Below, piece after piece: positions 52,626 to 63,531 of a DNA stretch of 64,000 nt. The number at the start of each line of letters is the position of its first letter. Within the stretch, counting starts at the first letter, position 1. The position numbers and the translations under genes are program-made. The notes beneath the pieces are model-generated. The model had not been told where the DNA came from. It searched no databases and saw only the letters and a program-made list of their open reading frames with translations. The stretch comes from Micromonospora echinaurantiaca (GTDB lineage: Bacteria > Actinomycetota > Actinomycetes > Mycobacteriales > Micromonosporaceae). Where the stretch lies: positions 5,509,001 to 5,573,000 of the forward strand of contig NZ_LT607750.1 of the NCBI RefSeq assembly GCF_900090235.1, given 5' to 3'.

Positions 52626-53537
52626 TCAGCCCCCCTCTTCGGCGTCCAGCGCCTCCACCGCCGCCTCCACCTCGCCGGCGCGGCGGCGCGCGGCGGTGAG
52701 CGACCGTTCGGCCGCGCGACGGGCCAGCTTGGACCGGCTCAGTTCCTGCTCGACGACCGCCCGCCGGCGTTCCAGCTCGGCCAGCTCCGCCTCCACGGCG
52801 TCCAGGGCGGCGGCGCCGTCGCGTTCAGCCGCCGCCGCGCCGGCCAGCTCCGCCTCCGCCCGCTCCTGTTCGGTACGCGCCTTCGCCAGCTCCTTCTCCA
52901 GCGCCCGGCGCCGCCGGGCCCGCTCCGCCCGGGCGGCCCGTTCGGCCTGCTCCGCCCGGAGGGCGGCCCGGTCCGGGCGGCCGCGTTCCGGGCGGGGCGG
53001 CTCCGGTTCCGCCTCCTCCCCGCCGGTGACCAGCCGCAGCTGCGGCCGGGGCACCTCGCCGAAGCCGGCGTAGCTCGCCGCCCGCAGCAGCCGGCCGGCG
53101 CGGACCTGCTCGGCCACCTCGGTGTCGGAGAGCGCGGCGTTCAACGTCGCCTCCACCTCGGCCAGCGGCAGCTTCCCGGCCGCCGGCGCCCCGTCGGTCT
53201 GCGCCGCCAGCTTGCGGACCTCGCCGACCAGCGCGCCGACCACCGCCCGCCGTTGGGCGGAGAGTTCGCGCAGCCGGGAGCCGCGCAGCTCGCGCTGGGC
53301 GGACCGGAGCGACTCGGCCAGCTGGGCCAGGTCGGCGACCAGTTCGGGGCGGCGGTGGGCGAGCAGGTTGACCAGCCAGGCGGCCACGGTGGGCCGGCGC
53401 AGCTTGGCGATCTCCCGGGCGGTCTTCGGATCGCCGGCCTGACGGGCCTCGGCGGCTGCCGCGTCGCGGGCCGCGACGAACCGGTCGGGCGGAGTGCTGT
53501 AGAGCTGCTGGACGAGGTCGCGGGAGGGGCCGGCCAT
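52626..53537 (-). CDS. Conserved coiled-coil protein, unknown function
   Basis: 303 residues. Residues 1-165 form a helical globular domain (DLVQQLYSTPPDRFVAARDAAAAEARQAGDPKTAREIAKLRRPTVAAWLVNLLA) common in actinobacterial genomes. Residues 190-300 are a long coiled coil rich in Ala, Glu, Arg. No catalytic motif, no signal. Its ATG lies four bases after the stop of the MBL-hydrolase gene, on the same strand, so the two are co-transcribed. Confidence 0.75.
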   Translation of the reverse strand: MAGPSRDLVQQLYSTPPDRFVAARDAAAAEARQAGDPKTAREIAKLRRPTVAAWLVNLLAHRRPELVADLAQLAESLRSAQRELRGSRLRELSAQRRAVVGALVGEVRKLAAQTDGAPAAGKLPLAEVEATLNAALSDTEVAEQVRAGRLLRAASYAGFGEVPRPQLRLVTGGEEAEPEPPRPERGRPDRAALRAEQAERAARAERARRRRALEKELAKARTEQERAEAELAGAAAAERDGAAALDAVEAELAELERRRAVVEQELSRSKLARRAAERSLTAARRRAGEVEAAVEALDAEEGG

Positions 53538-53541
53538 CGCC

Positions 53542-54171
53542 TCAGCCGTCGATCTTGGTACCCGGCTCCAACCGCTGGTACTCGCAGTTGGACAGCGCGG
53601 TGTACTGCCGGTCGAGTACGCCGTAGCCGTTGCTGTTGAGCAGCGCGTCGTGCGCGGCGAAGGCGCGTCGCGGCGCGACCGCCCGGATGAAGTCCACCAC
53701 CTCGGAGAACTTCGACCAGGGCGCGTGGATCGGCGCGAAGAGCGTGTCGACCTGCACGTCGTCGGGGACGACCAGCGCGTCGCCGGGGTGGTAGACGACG
53801 TCGTTGAACAGATACCCCAGGTTGTCCACCACCGGGATGTCGGGGTGGATCACGGCGTGCCGCCCGCCGTAGGCGCGGACCGCCACCCCGGCGGCGGTGA
53901 ACGACTGGCCCGCCTCGACCGGTTCGAGCGCCTCGGCCGCCTCGCCGAGGGTGCGGGCGAGCGAGGACGGTCCGTACACGGGCACCGGCCGCCGATCGAG
54001 CTGCCGGACCAGCGTCTCGACGTGGACGTGGTCGGGATGCTCGTGGGTGATCAGCACCGCGTCCGCCCCGTCCAGCGCCGCCGGCTCGCTGAACCCGCCC
54101 GGGTCGATGACCAGCACTCCCCCGTCGTGCTCCAGCCGTACGCAGGAGTGGGCGTACTTGGTGAGCTGCAT
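53542..54171 (-). CDS. MBL-fold metallo-hydrolase
   Basis: 209 residues. The metal motif is THEHPDHVH (residues 42-50), in the UlaG/YcbL-like short beta-lactamase fold; further ligands are GRHAVIHPD, HPGDALVV and FAAHDALLN near the end. The substrate is unknown. ATG 54171 begins MQLTKYAHSCVRLEHDGG, the typical N-terminus of this subfamily. It is first of a two-gene operon with the coiled-coil protein and diverges from the DUF4349 gene. Confidence 0.88.
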   Translation of the reverse strand: MQLTKYAHSCVRLEHDGGVLVIDPGGFSEPAALDGADAVLITHEHPDHVHVETLVRQLDRRPVPVYGPSSLARTLGEAAEALEPVEAGQSFTAAGVAVRAYGGRHAVIHPDIPVVDNLGYLFNDVVYHPGDALVVPDDVQVDTLFAPIHAPWSKFSEVVDFIRAVAPRRAFAAHDALLNSNGYGVLDRQYTALSNCEYQRLEPGTKIDG

Positions 54172-54288
54172 CGTGACTCCTCGATTATCGAATCGTGACG
54201 TCCTGAGCGCAGTCTGCCGGAACCGACGTGCCGACGCGTCGCGTCTGAGGTATCGCCCCGGAGCGGGGCGGTGGAGGAAGGGACGGGG

Positions 54289-55227
54289 ATGGACGGACGG
54301 AGAGCACGTCGCCGCGGGACGGCGCTGGTCGCGGCGGGTGTCGTCGCGCTGCTGGCCCTCGCGGGTTGCGGGAGTGGCGACTCCGGCGGTGCCCGGGACT
54401 CGGCAGCCGTGGCGCCGGGTGGGCAGGAGGGTGCCGCGGCGGACCAGAACAAGGCCGGTCCGGGGGCACCGGAGCAGGCCGGCGCGGGCGCACCGGACCT
54501 GCGGGTCGACCAGCGGGCGATCATCTACACCGGAACGATGCGGGTGCAGGTGGACGATGTGGACGCCGCCGCGCGGGAGGCGACCGCCACGGCCACCCGG
54601 GCCGGCGGTTTCGTCGGCGGCGACGAGCGGCGCAGCTCGGCGGCCGACGCGGTGGCGGAGCTTCAGCTGCGGGTGCCGGCGGCGAAGTTCAACGAGGTCG
54701 TCGACGAGATCGCGAAGCTGGGCCGCCAGCAGCGCCGGGACATCAAGACCGAGGACGTCACCGAGGAGACGATCGACCTCGACGCCCGGATCACCAGCCA
54801 GCGCGCCCGGGTGGAGAGCGCCCGCCGCCTGCTCGCCCGGGCCACCTCGATCACCGATCTGGTGTCGCTGGAGAACGAGCTGGCCCGCCGGGAGGCGGAC
54901 CTCGCCTCGCTGGAGGCGAAGAAGCGCCGGCTGGCCGACCTCACCGCGCTGTCGACCATCACCGTGTCGCTGGTCGGGCCGGACGCCACCACCGCCGAGG
55001 AGGAGCCGGAGACCGGCTTCCTGGTCGGGCTGGCGGCCGGCTGGAAGGTCTTCCTCGCCTCGATGACGCTGCTGCTGACCGTGCTGGGCGCGCTGCTGCC
55101 CTGGCTGATCGCGTTCGGCGTACCGCTGACGGTGCTGCTGGTGGTGCTGCGCCGGCGGCGGCGTCGCCAGCCGGCGCCGCCGGTCAGCGCGCCGCCGCCA
55201 GTGCCCGCAGCGCGGTCTGCACCATGA
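54289..55227 (+). CDS. DUF4349 lipoprotein with C-terminal membrane helix
   Basis: 312 residues. A lipobox LLALAGC (about residues 19-25) gives a lipidated Cys; after a Gly/Ala-rich spacer come the DUF4349 beta domain (AIIYTGTMRVQVDDVDAAAREATATATRAGGFV), a coiled coil (VTEETIDLDARITSQRARVESARRLL...LAARREADLASLEAKKRRLADLT region) and a membrane helix near 255-285, then RRRRRR. ATG 54289 has GGAAGGGACGGGG upstream. Function unknown; likely envelope-associated. Its end overlaps the convergent amidohydrolase by 44 bases. Confidence 0.85.
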   Translation: MDGRRARRRGTALVAAGVVALLALAGCGSGDSGGARDSAAVAPGGQEGAAADQNKAGPGAPEQAGAGAPDLRVDQRAIIYTGTMRVQVDDVDAAAREATATATRAGGFVGGDERRSSAADAVAELQLRVPAAKFNEVVDEIAKLGRQQRRDIKTEDVTEETIDLDARITSQRARVESARRLLARATSITDLVSLENELARREADLASLEAKKRRLADLTALSTITVSLVGPDATTAEEEPETGFLVGLAAGWKVFLASMTLLLTVLGALLPWLIAFGVPLTVLLVVLRRRRRRQPAPPVSAPPPVPAARSAP

Positions 55228-56626
55228 CGCGTACGCCCACCGCGATGGCCCGCTCGTCCACGTCGAACGAGGCGCGGTGCAGGTCCACGTTCGGGCCGGA
55301 ACGGCCGACGCCGAGCCGGGCCAGCGCGCCCGGCACGTACTCCAGGTACCAGGAGAAGTCCTCGCCCCCCATGCTCTGCGGGGTCTCGGCGACGCCGTCG
55401 GCGCCGAGCGCGGCGGCGGTGGCGGCGGTCAGCACCTGGATGGCCCGGGAGTCGTTGCTCACGGGCGGGCGGCCGCGCAGGTACTCCAGGTCGACGGTGG
55501 CGCCGGTCGGCGCGATGACGTCCCGGATCACCTGACCGACGATCTTGGGCGCGAGTTCCCAGGTGTCGCGGTCCATCACCCGCAGGGTGCCGGCCGCGCA
55601 CGCCTCGGACGGGATGACGTTGTACCGGGTGCCGGCCGAGGCGTGGCCGAACACCAGCAGCAGCCCGCTGTTGGCCGGCACCCGGCGGCTCACCAGCGCG
55701 GGCACCTCGGTGATCAGCCGGCCGAGCGCGTCGACCAGGTCGACGGTCAGGTGCGGCCGGGCGGTGTGGCCGCCCGGCCCGGTCAGCCGGACGGTGACGT
55801 TGTCGGCGGCCGCGGTGATCGGGCCGACCCGCAGGCCGATCTGCCCGACCGGCAGATTGGGGTCGCAGTGCAGCGCGAAGATCTGCACCACGTCGTCCAG
55901 CCCGCCGGCCTCGATGACCTCGAGCGAGCCGCAGGGCAGGATCTCCTCGGCCGGCTGGAAGATCAGCCGGACCCGGCCGGGCAGCTCGCCGCGGTCGGCG
56001 AGCTGGGCCAGCAGCATGCCCACACCGAGCATGATCGAGGTGTGCACGTCGTGGCCGCAGGCGTGGCAGACCCCGTCCACGGTCGAGCGGTACGGCACGT
56101 CCTTGACGTCGGTCAGCGGCAGCGCGTCGATGTCGGCGCGCAGCGCGACCACCGGACCGTCCGGGCGGCCGTCGATGTCGCAGATGACCCCGTTGCCCTT
56201 GGGCAGCAGCCGCGGGTTCAGCCCGGCCAGGGAGAGCTCCCGGGCGACCAGCGCGGCGGTCTCGAACTCCTCGCCGGAGAGCTCGGGGTGGGAGTGGATG
56301 TGACGGCGGGTGGCGATGAGCCCGGGTACCCGGAGGGCGAGAAGGTGGTCCAGCTCGAACGGCAGGGGTTGGGACCCGGTGGGCGCCTCCGGCCAGGACG
56401 ACGCCAGCTGGCTGCCCGTGGGCAGCGTCAACGCACTCGTCACGTCGAATTCTCGATCACTAGAGATGGATGGATCATCAGGAACAGCAGACAGCCTAGA
56501 CCTCCGGCGGTGACGCTGCGCAACCTCGTTACGGTAGTGATCGGACCGCACAGCGTCACGAATGCCCTGCTGAGAGCGCTCGTAGATCTGCGGGACAGCA
56601 GGTAGATCGCGATTGAACGCCGTCAT
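55184..56626 (-). CDS. M20-family amidohydrolase with unusual N-terminal extension
   Basis: 480 residues if started at ATG 56626. The catalytic part carries CHACGHDVHTSIMLG, QPAEEILPCGSLEVI and AGGEDFSW-like blocks (SMGGEDFSWYLE), binding two metals; it removes N-acyl groups from amino acids or peptides. The first 61 residues (MTAFNRDLPAVPQIYERSQQ...) lie in a strip of mixed codon use, unlike the rest, but a strong AGGAGGTG ribosome site precedes 56626. A later GTG at 56443 (VTSALTLPTGSQ) would give a normal 419-residue enzyme and has no such site. I favour the long form moderately. Confidence 0.85.
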   Translation of the reverse strand: MTAFNRDLPAVPQIYERSQQGIRDAVRSDHYRNEVAQRHRRRSRLSAVPDDPSISSDREFDVTSALTLPTGSQLASSWPEAPTGSQPLPFELDHLLALRVPGLIATRRHIHSHPELSGEEFETAALVARELSLAGLNPRLLPKGNGVICDIDGRPDGPVVALRADIDALPLTDVKDVPYRSTVDGVCHACGHDVHTSIMLGVGMLLAQLADRGELPGRVRLIFQPAEEILPCGSLEVIEAGGLDDVVQIFALHCDPNLPVGQIGLRVGPITAAADNVTVRLTGPGGHTARPHLTVDLVDALGRLITEVPALVSRRVPANSGLLLVFGHASAGTRYNVIPSEACAAGTLRVMDRDTWELAPKIVGQVIRDVIAPTGATVDLEYLRGRPPVSNDSRAIQVLTAATAAALGADGVAETPQSMGGEDFSWYLEYVPGALARLGVGRSGPNVDLHRASFDVDERAIAVGVRVMVQTALRALAAAR

Positions 56627-57013
56627 CTGCCCCACACCTCCTACAACGCGTAACCGTTTCGCGGGTCACGAAGTCGAGCGCCGACCTCGGGCCGTTGTTC
56701 CGAATTGTCGCATTAGTCGGTTCGATGAACTGACACTCCGACAATTACCCGACCACTCTCGGCAACGAGGCATCCGCCGACGTTCACACGTCCGGGCACC
56801 ATCCGACCGCACACGGTGTGCGTCCCCGATCACCCGGCCGGGTTACCCGTAAACCTCCCCGGCACACGCCGCGGCCGGTGGGCCGCGCCGCCCCGGGGGA
56901 CGCGGGGTTCCGGCGGCGTCGCCGGGCCCGCTCCACGCCTGCGCCGCCGATCGGCGGCGGGGTACCTGCTGAAACTGTAGCGCCGCGCCGGCGGCACCGA
57001 CGCGCCCGGCGAA
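56627..57013. other. Intergenic region upstream of the amidohydrolase
   Basis: No gene fits. Positions 56635-56780 are AT-richer, with CGACAATTAC and TTAGTCGGTTCG elements, probably the amidohydrolase promoter area; the ribosome site is at 56634-56642 on the minus strand. From 56860 on the DNA is very GC-rich and unstructured up to the paired terminators. Confidence 0.4.
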
Positions 57014-57044
57014 GTGCCCGGGCTCCGGTGACCGGCCCGGGCAC
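57014..57044. terminator. Second of two tandem terminators after the mutase gene
   Basis: GTGCCCGGGC pairs perfectly with GCCCGGGCAC across an 11-base loop. Confidence 0.55.
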
Positions 57045-57093
57045 GCCGGCGGCCACCGGCGACGCGTCGACGGCGTCGCCGGTGGCCGCCGGC
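57045..57093. terminator. 21-bp perfect terminator hairpin after the mutase gene
   Basis: Arms at 57045-57065 and 57073-57093 are exact complements (outer GCCGGC, inner GACGC) with a seven-base loop. It starts nine bases after the mutase stop codon. Confidence 0.75.
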
Positions 57094-57101
57094 GGTCGGG
57101 C

Positions 57102-58685
<1,584 letters not shown>

Positions 58686-58691
58686 TACCGG

Positions 58692-58697
58692 ATGGTA
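58692..58697 (-). promoter_or_regulatory. -10 box of the mutase gene
   Basis: TACCAT on the minus strand, six bases before ATG 58685. Confidence 0.45.
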
Positions 58698-58890
58698 GGA
58701 CGAGCGGCGGCGCGGACGGGTGAGGGATACCGCACACTGCGTCGACGAAGGTCGACGGGAGGTGAACGTCCGGGCACGTACTGTCGAGTTCGGTAAACGT
58801 CCGCCGCGTCGGCTTTCGCATCGGGCGTCGGAACCAGCAAGATAGGGGGGTTGTGTCCCAGCCCCCTCGATTTCCCCCGGTGGCTTTTCT

Positions 58891-60957
58891 GTGACTCAGA
58901 TCCCGACGTGGAGCGGCGGACCAGTCAGTCCCCCGACCGGACGCGCGGCACCCGGCACCACCATCGGTGGGCGCTACTCGCTGCGGTCGGCGGTGGGCAA
59001 CGGCGGCATGGGCACGGTCTGGCGTGCCACAGACACACTCCTGCGCCGGGACGTGGCGGTGAAGGAGGTCGTCCTCCCGCCGGGGCTGGCGCCCAGCGAC
59101 CGCGACGCCATGTACGAGCGCACCCTGCGCGAGGCCCGCGCCGCCGCAGCCATCCAGCACCCGGCCGTGGTGCAGGTCTACGACGTGGTCACCGAGGGCG
59201 GCCGGCCGTGGATCGTGATGGAGCTGCTGGACGCCCGCAGCCTCGCCGACATGGTGATCGAGGACGGGCCGGTCGCGCCCCGGGTGGTCGCCAAGATCGG
59301 CATCGCGCTGCTCGGCGCGCTCGAGGTGGCCCACGCGATCGGTGTGCTGCACCGCGACGTGAAGCCGGCCAACGTGCTGATCTGCTCCGACGGCCGGTGC
59401 GTGCTGACCGACTTCGGGGTGGCCCGGATGCCCACCGACGTACAGCTCACCACGCCCGGGATGGTGCTCGGCTCGCCGCACTTCATCTCGCCGGAACGCG
59501 CCATGGGCCAGGAGTTCGGCCCGCCCAGCGACCTCTTCTCGCTGGGCGTGACGCTCTACACCGCGGTGGAGGGGCGGCCCCCGTTCGACAAGGGCGACCC
59601 GATCGAGACGATGCACGCGGTGGTCGAGGACCCGCCCGCCACCCCGCAGCGCAGCGGCCCGCTGACCCGGGTGCTGATGGGCCTGCTGGAGAAGGACCCG
59701 AGCCGCCGGCTGGACGTGCACACCGCCCGGGCCATGCTGCGCGAACTGCTCGCCGGCCCGCTGACCAGCACCGCGGCCGCGGTGAACTCGGTGACCGACC
59801 CCTACTCGGTGGTGCCGGTCCAACGGCCGGTGTCCGCCCCGCCGCCGGCCCAGCCGGAGCCGAAGCCCACCGGGCAGATCGGCGGCCGGGCGATGCTCGC
59901 CCCCGGCGAGTCGCTGACCGACCGGTTGGCCGCGCTGCGCCGGGGCGAGCGCCCCGGCCAGGCCGCCCTGCCGAGCGCCGCCGCGTTGGACGAGACCAGC
60001 GCCGACGCCCTGGCCGGCCCGCTGCACACGCCGACCGGCGCCATGTCGCCGCCGGCCGCACCGCGCACCGGCCGCACCTACGGCGGCGCCGACGCCACCC
60101 AGCGGGTGGGCGGCGCGGGGCAGCCGGAGGCCACCCAGCGGGTCAGCTGGGGCGCTCAGCCGGACGCCACCCAGGCGGTTCCCTACGCCGCCACGCCGGA
60201 CGCCACCCAGCGGGTGGGCGGCACCTACGGCGGCGGCGCCCAGTGGTCGGTGCCGGGCACCGGCCAGCCGTGGACCACCCCGGCCGCCGCGCCCGCCGGC
60301 GGCGCCAGCCCGGTCGACCGGGTCCGCCGGGTCGGCGGGGAACTGGTCGGCACGGTCAAGGGCTGGCCCCGCAAGGTGCAGCTGGCCGCGGCCGGTGGGC
60401 TGGCCGTGGTGCTGCTGATCGGGGCGGTCGCCCTGTTCAGCGGCGGCGACGACCCCGCGCCCCCGCCGCCGCAGGCCCAGCCCACCACCGCCGCCCCGGC
60501 CGGCCCCGGTGTCGAGATGCAGGAGCACTCCGCCCGGGGCGTCCGGGTGATGGTGCCGAAGGGCTGGGAGAAGGCGACCGGCGGCGTGTACGTCGACTAC
60601 CTGGACCCGGAGGACGACGGCCGCAAGGTCCGGGTGCTGAACGAGAAGTTCGGCGGCAGCAGTTCGATGCGTTGGGCCGAGGTGGCCGAAGGCGTCCTGA
60701 AGGGCTCGAAGAGCTCCTGCGTCAAGCCGTACAACCAGATCGCGATGACCGAGGCGGAGCTGGCCGGCAAGCCGGCGGCCGAGCTGGAGTACACCTGCGG
60801 CGAGGGCGACACCATGCGACACGGCGTGTGGCGCGGCGTGGTGCACGACGGCCGGGTCTACTCGTTCTACCTCACCTCCACCGACGCCAAGTTCGAGGAG
60901 AGCAAGCCGATCTTCGACGAGATGGTGAAGACGTTCCAGCTGACCGACGCCGGCTGA
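58891..60957 (+). CDS. Membrane Ser/Thr protein kinase with periodic ATQ repeat
   Basis: 688 residues from GTG 58891. Kinase domain about 26-290: [10 protein letters not shown] loop, Lys58 (VAVK), HRDVKPAN with Asp156, DFG 174-176, SPER. A Pro-rich linker holds four (D/E)ATQ(R/A)V motifs with Thr403, 415, 427 and 439, exactly 12 residues apart. A membrane helix (about 495-517) leads to an extracellular domain of about 165 residues ([21 protein letters not shown]...) that ends [10 protein letters not shown]. It resembles the kinase at 21993 in layout. No ribosome site is clear. Confidence 0.94.
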   Translation: MTQIPTWSGGPVSPPTGRAAPGTTIGGRYSLRSAVGNGGMGTVWRATDTLLRRDVAVKEVVLPPGLAPSDRDAMYERTLREARAAAAIQHPAVVQVYDVVTEGGRPWIVMELLDARSLADMVIEDGPVAPRVVAKIGIALLGALEVAHAIGVLHRDVKPANVLICSDGRCVLTDFGVARMPTDVQLTTPGMVLGSPHFISPERAMGQEFGPPSDLFSLGVTLYTAVEGRPPFDKGDPIETMHAVVEDPPATPQRSGPLTRVLMGLLEKDPSRRLDVHTARAMLRELLAGPLTSTAAAVNSVTDPYSVVPVQRPVSAPPPAQPEPKPTGQIGGRAMLAPGESLTDRLAALRRGERPGQAALPSAAALDETSADALAGPLHTPTGAMSPPAAPRTGRTYGGADATQRVGGAGQPEATQRVSWGAQPDATQAVPYAATPDATQRVGGTYGGGAQWSVPGTGQPWTTPAAAPAGGASPVDRVRRVGGELVGTVKGWPRKVQLAAAGGLAVVLLIGAVALFSGGDDPAPPPPQAQPTTAAPAGPGVEMQEHSARGVRVMVPKGWEKATGGVYVDYLDPEDDGRKVRVLNEKFGGSSSMRWAEVAEGVLKGSKSSCVKPYNQIAMTEAELAGKPAAELEYTCGEGDTMRHGVWRGVVHDGRVYSFYLTSTDAKFEESKPIFDEMVKTFQLTDAG
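60091..60216 (+). repeat. 36-bp periodic coding repeat (ATQ motifs)
   Basis: GACGCCACCCAGCGGGTG or a close variant begins at 60091, 60127, 60163 and 60199, every 36 bases exactly, in frame within the kinase linker; the sequence between copies is less conserved. Confidence 0.85.
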
Positions 60958-61004
60958 GGCAGGGGAAGCGGACGGGGTGATCCGCCGGCGTGCTATCAAG
61001 AGGC

Positions 61005-62672
61005 ATGCCGGCGGACACCACTGACATCGACGACATTCGCGAGCAAGCCCGGCGCTGGCTCGACGACGACCCGGACCCGGCCAGCCGGGCGGAACTCCAG
61101 GCGGTGCTCGACCGGCTGCCGACCAGCGCCCCGGAGCTGGCCGACCGGTTCGCCGGGCCGCTCACCTTCGGCACCGCCGGGCTGCGCGGTCCGCTGCGCG
61201 CCGGGCCGAACGGGATGAACCTCGCGGTGGTCACCCAGGCCGCCGCCGGGCTGGTCGGCTGGCTCGCCGCCCAGGGCGGCTCCGGCCCGCTGGTGATCGG
61301 GTACGACGCCCGGCACGGCTCCCGCCAGTTCGCCGAGCGGACCGCCCAGGTGGCCACCGGCGCCGGCCGGCCCGCGCTGCTGCTGCCCCGCCCGCTGCCC
61401 ACCCCGGTCCTGGCGTACGCGGTGCGCCACCTCGGGGCGGTCGCCGGGGTGATGGTGACCGCCAGCCACAACCCGCCGCAGGACAACGGCTACAAGGTCT
61501 ACCTCGGCGCCGACCTGGGCGGTGCGCTGGGCGCCGGCGCGCAGATCGTGCCGCCGGCCGACGCCGGAATCGAGGCCGCGATCCGGGCCGTCGGCCCGCT
61601 GGCCGAGGTGCCACTCGGCCCACCCGGGCAGGTGCTCGGCGACGACCTGGTGGCGTCCTACGTGGAGCGGGCCGCCGCGGTGATCGCGCCGGACGGGCCG
61701 CGGGACCTCGCCGTGGCGTACACCCCGCTGCACGGGGTGGGGGCCGCCGTGCTCACCGCGGCCTTCGCGCGGGCCGGCTTCCCGGTGCCCGGGGTGGTGC
61801 CGGAGCAGGCCGAACCGGATCCGGCGTTCCCGACCGTCTCGTTCCCCAACCCCGAGGAGCCGGGGGCGGTGGACCTGCTGGTGGCGCTCGCCGAGTCGAC
61901 CGGCGCGGACCTCGCCATCGCCAACGACCCGGACGCGGACCGCTGCGCGGTGGCCGTTCGGGACGCGACGACCGGGTGGCGGATGCTGCGCGGCGACGAG
62001 GTGGGCGTGCTCCTCGCCGACCATCTGATGCGCCGCGGGGTGAGCGGCCTCTACGCCACCACGATCGTGTCGTCGTCCCTGCTGCGGGCGATGTGCGCCA
62101 CCCGGGACGTGCCGTACGACGAGACGCTGACCGGGTTCAAGTGGATCGTCCGGGCCGGCGGTGGCAGCGCCCCGCTGGTCTTCGGCTACGAGGAGGCGCT
62201 GGGCTACTGCGTGGCCCCCGACCACGTACGCGACAAGGACGGCATCACCGCCGCGCTGACCGTGGCCGAACTGGCCGCCGGGCTCAAGGCGGAGGGCCGG
62301 ACGCTGACCGACCGGCTGGACGAGCTGGCCGCCGAGTTCGGCGTGCACCACACCGACCAGCTCTCGGTGCGGGTGGACGATCTGCGGGAGATCGCCGCCG
62401 CGATGGCCCGGATCCGGGCGGCCACCCCGACCGAACTGCTCGGCCACCCGGTGACCTCGGCGCAGGACCTGCTTCCCGAGGCCGACGTGGTGATCCTGCG
62501 CACCGGGGCCGCCCGGGTGGTGATCCGGCCCTCCGGCACGGAGCCGAAGCTCAAGGCGTACCTCGAGGTGGTCGAGCCGGTCGCGGACGGCGACGTGGCC
62601 GCGGCCCGGGCCAGGGCGACGGAGGCCGTCGCCGCCCTCCGCGCCGAGATCTCCACCGCCCTCGGCCTCTAG
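61005..62672 (+). CDS. Phospho-sugar mutase (phosphoglucomutase/phosphomannomutase family)
   Basis: 555 residues. GPLTFGTAGLRGPLRAGPN near 50, the phosphoserine loop VTASHNPPQDNGYKVY (about 150-165, Ser acceptor), metal-binding NDPDADRCAV near 307, the sugar loop ETLTGFKWI with GYEEALGY, and the phosphate-binding RPSGTEPKLKAY near the end are all intact. It moves phosphate between C1 and C6 of hexoses. ATG 61005 is used; GTG 60990 lies in frame upstream. Confidence 0.94.
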   Translation: MPADTTDIDDIREQARRWLDDDPDPASRAELQAVLDRLPTSAPELADRFAGPLTFGTAGLRGPLRAGPNGMNLAVVTQAAAGLVGWLAAQGGSGPLVIGYDARHGSRQFAERTAQVATGAGRPALLLPRPLPTPVLAYAVRHLGAVAGVMVTASHNPPQDNGYKVYLGADLGGALGAGAQIVPPADAGIEAAIRAVGPLAEVPLGPPGQVLGDDLVASYVERAAAVIAPDGPRDLAVAYTPLHGVGAAVLTAAFARAGFPVPGVVPEQAEPDPAFPTVSFPNPEEPGAVDLLVALAESTGADLAIANDPDADRCAVAVRDATTGWRMLRGDEVGVLLADHLMRRGVSGLYATTIVSSSLLRAMCATRDVPYDETLTGFKWIVRAGGGSAPLVFGYEEALGYCVAPDHVRDKDGITAALTVAELAAGLKAEGRTLTDRLDELAAEFGVHHTDQLSVRVDDLREIAAAMARIRAATPTELLGHPVTSAQDLLPEADVVILRTGAARVVIRPSGTEPKLKAYLEVVEPVADGDVAAARARATEAVAALRAEISTALGL

Positions 62673-62690
62673 CGGCCCCACCCGACCGCG

Positions 62691-62751
62691 GTTGATCAAG
62701 GGGCTCGCGGCGCCGGGACGCTTCCCGGCCGACGCGAATCCCTTGATCGAC
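62691..62751. terminator. GATCAA-ended long inverted repeat, bidirectional terminator
   Basis: GTTGATCAAGGG (62691-62702) pairs with CCCTTGATCGAC (62740-62751) and the inner part CGCG...CCGGGA / TCCCGG...CGCG continues the stem. It lies between convergent genes and shares its end sequence with the repeat at 29937. Confidence 0.65.
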
Positions 62752-62787
62752 AGGTGCCGGGCGAAGGGGGCGCGAGGGCGGGGTGGG

Positions 62788-63465
62788 TCAGCGGCGGGGG
62801 CCGAGGGCGGCGTCGACGGCCTGGCCGAGGGCGACGACGACCAGACCGACGGAGGGGCGGACCACCGAGTCCTCCAGGCTGACCTCGCCGGAGAAGCCGG
62901 CGCCGGTGGCGATCTCGGCCAGCCGGCGGCGGGCGTCCGCGGTGGCCTCGGCGCTGATCCCGAGCGCCGGTTCCATCCGGAGCACGGCGACCAGGGTGGC
63001 CAGCGCGGCGGTGCGCTCGTCAGGTACCGCCGAGCCGGTGAGCGCCGCGGCGAGCCGGCGCCGGGTGTCCGCCTCCACCGACGGGTCCACCACCGGGTAC
63101 CGGTGCACGTGGATGAAGCCCAGCTCGGTCTCGTCCACGTCGCGCACCACGCCCTGGCGGCACAGGTCGCCGAGGATCCGGTCGCGCAGGCCGTGCCGCA
63201 GCCGCTGCACCCAGGACGACGGGGAGTGCGGGGTGTCGGCCGCCATCCGCTCCAGGACGGCGTCGGTGACCGGCTCGCCGGTGGGCGTCGGGTCGACCAC
63301 CGTCAGCGCGCCCTCGGAGTACGCGATCCGGCCGGCGAGGGCCAGCTCGATCAGCACTGCCGCGGCCATCCCCAGGTCGAGGCTGATCCGCGGCATGGTC
63401 GCCTTGCCGGTCTCGTCGTCGTAGGCGAGGAGGAGCAGCTCTTCGGCGAGTGCAACACCTGTCAT
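62788..63465 (-). CDS. GPP34 (GOLPH3-like) family protein
   Basis: 225 residues from ATG 63465. LAEELLLLAYDDETGKATMPRISLDLGMAAAVLIELALAGRI is the GPP34 start, followed by VQRLRHGLRDRILGDLCRQGVVRD and FIHVHRYPVVDPSVEADTRRRL. Eukaryotic GOLPH3 binds PI4P; the many actinobacterial members are of unknown function and cytosolic. A minus-strand TAGCGT lies eight bases before the ATG. It follows upp on the same strand, past a terminator. Confidence 0.9.
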   Translation of the reverse strand: MTGVALAEELLLLAYDDETGKATMPRISLDLGMAAAVLIELALAGRIAYSEGALTVVDPTPTGEPVTDAVLERMAADTPHSPSSWVQRLRHGLRDRILGDLCRQGVVRDVDETELGFIHVHRYPVVDPSVEADTRRRLAAALTGSAVPDERTAALATLVAVLRMEPALGISAEATADARRRLAEIATGAGFSGEVSLEDSVVRPSVGLVVVALGQAVDAALGPRR

Positions 63466-63485
63466 GGCCCGTGACGCTAGCCGCT

Positions 63486-63522
63486 GCGCGCACCCCACGC
63501 ACGAACTCGGCGTGGGGCGCGC
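63486..63522 (-). terminator. Terminator of upp
   Basis: GCGCGCACCCCACGC pairs with GCGTGGGGCGCGC with one mismatch around nine bases, ten bases after the upp stop. Confidence 0.55.
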
Positions 63523-63531
63523 CCGACGGGT

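Noticed and set aside
56556..56852. Small ORFs on both strands upstream of the amidohydrolase
   Set aside because: No ribosome sites fit, composition is erratic, and neither resembles a protein; the strip is better read as promoter and leader.
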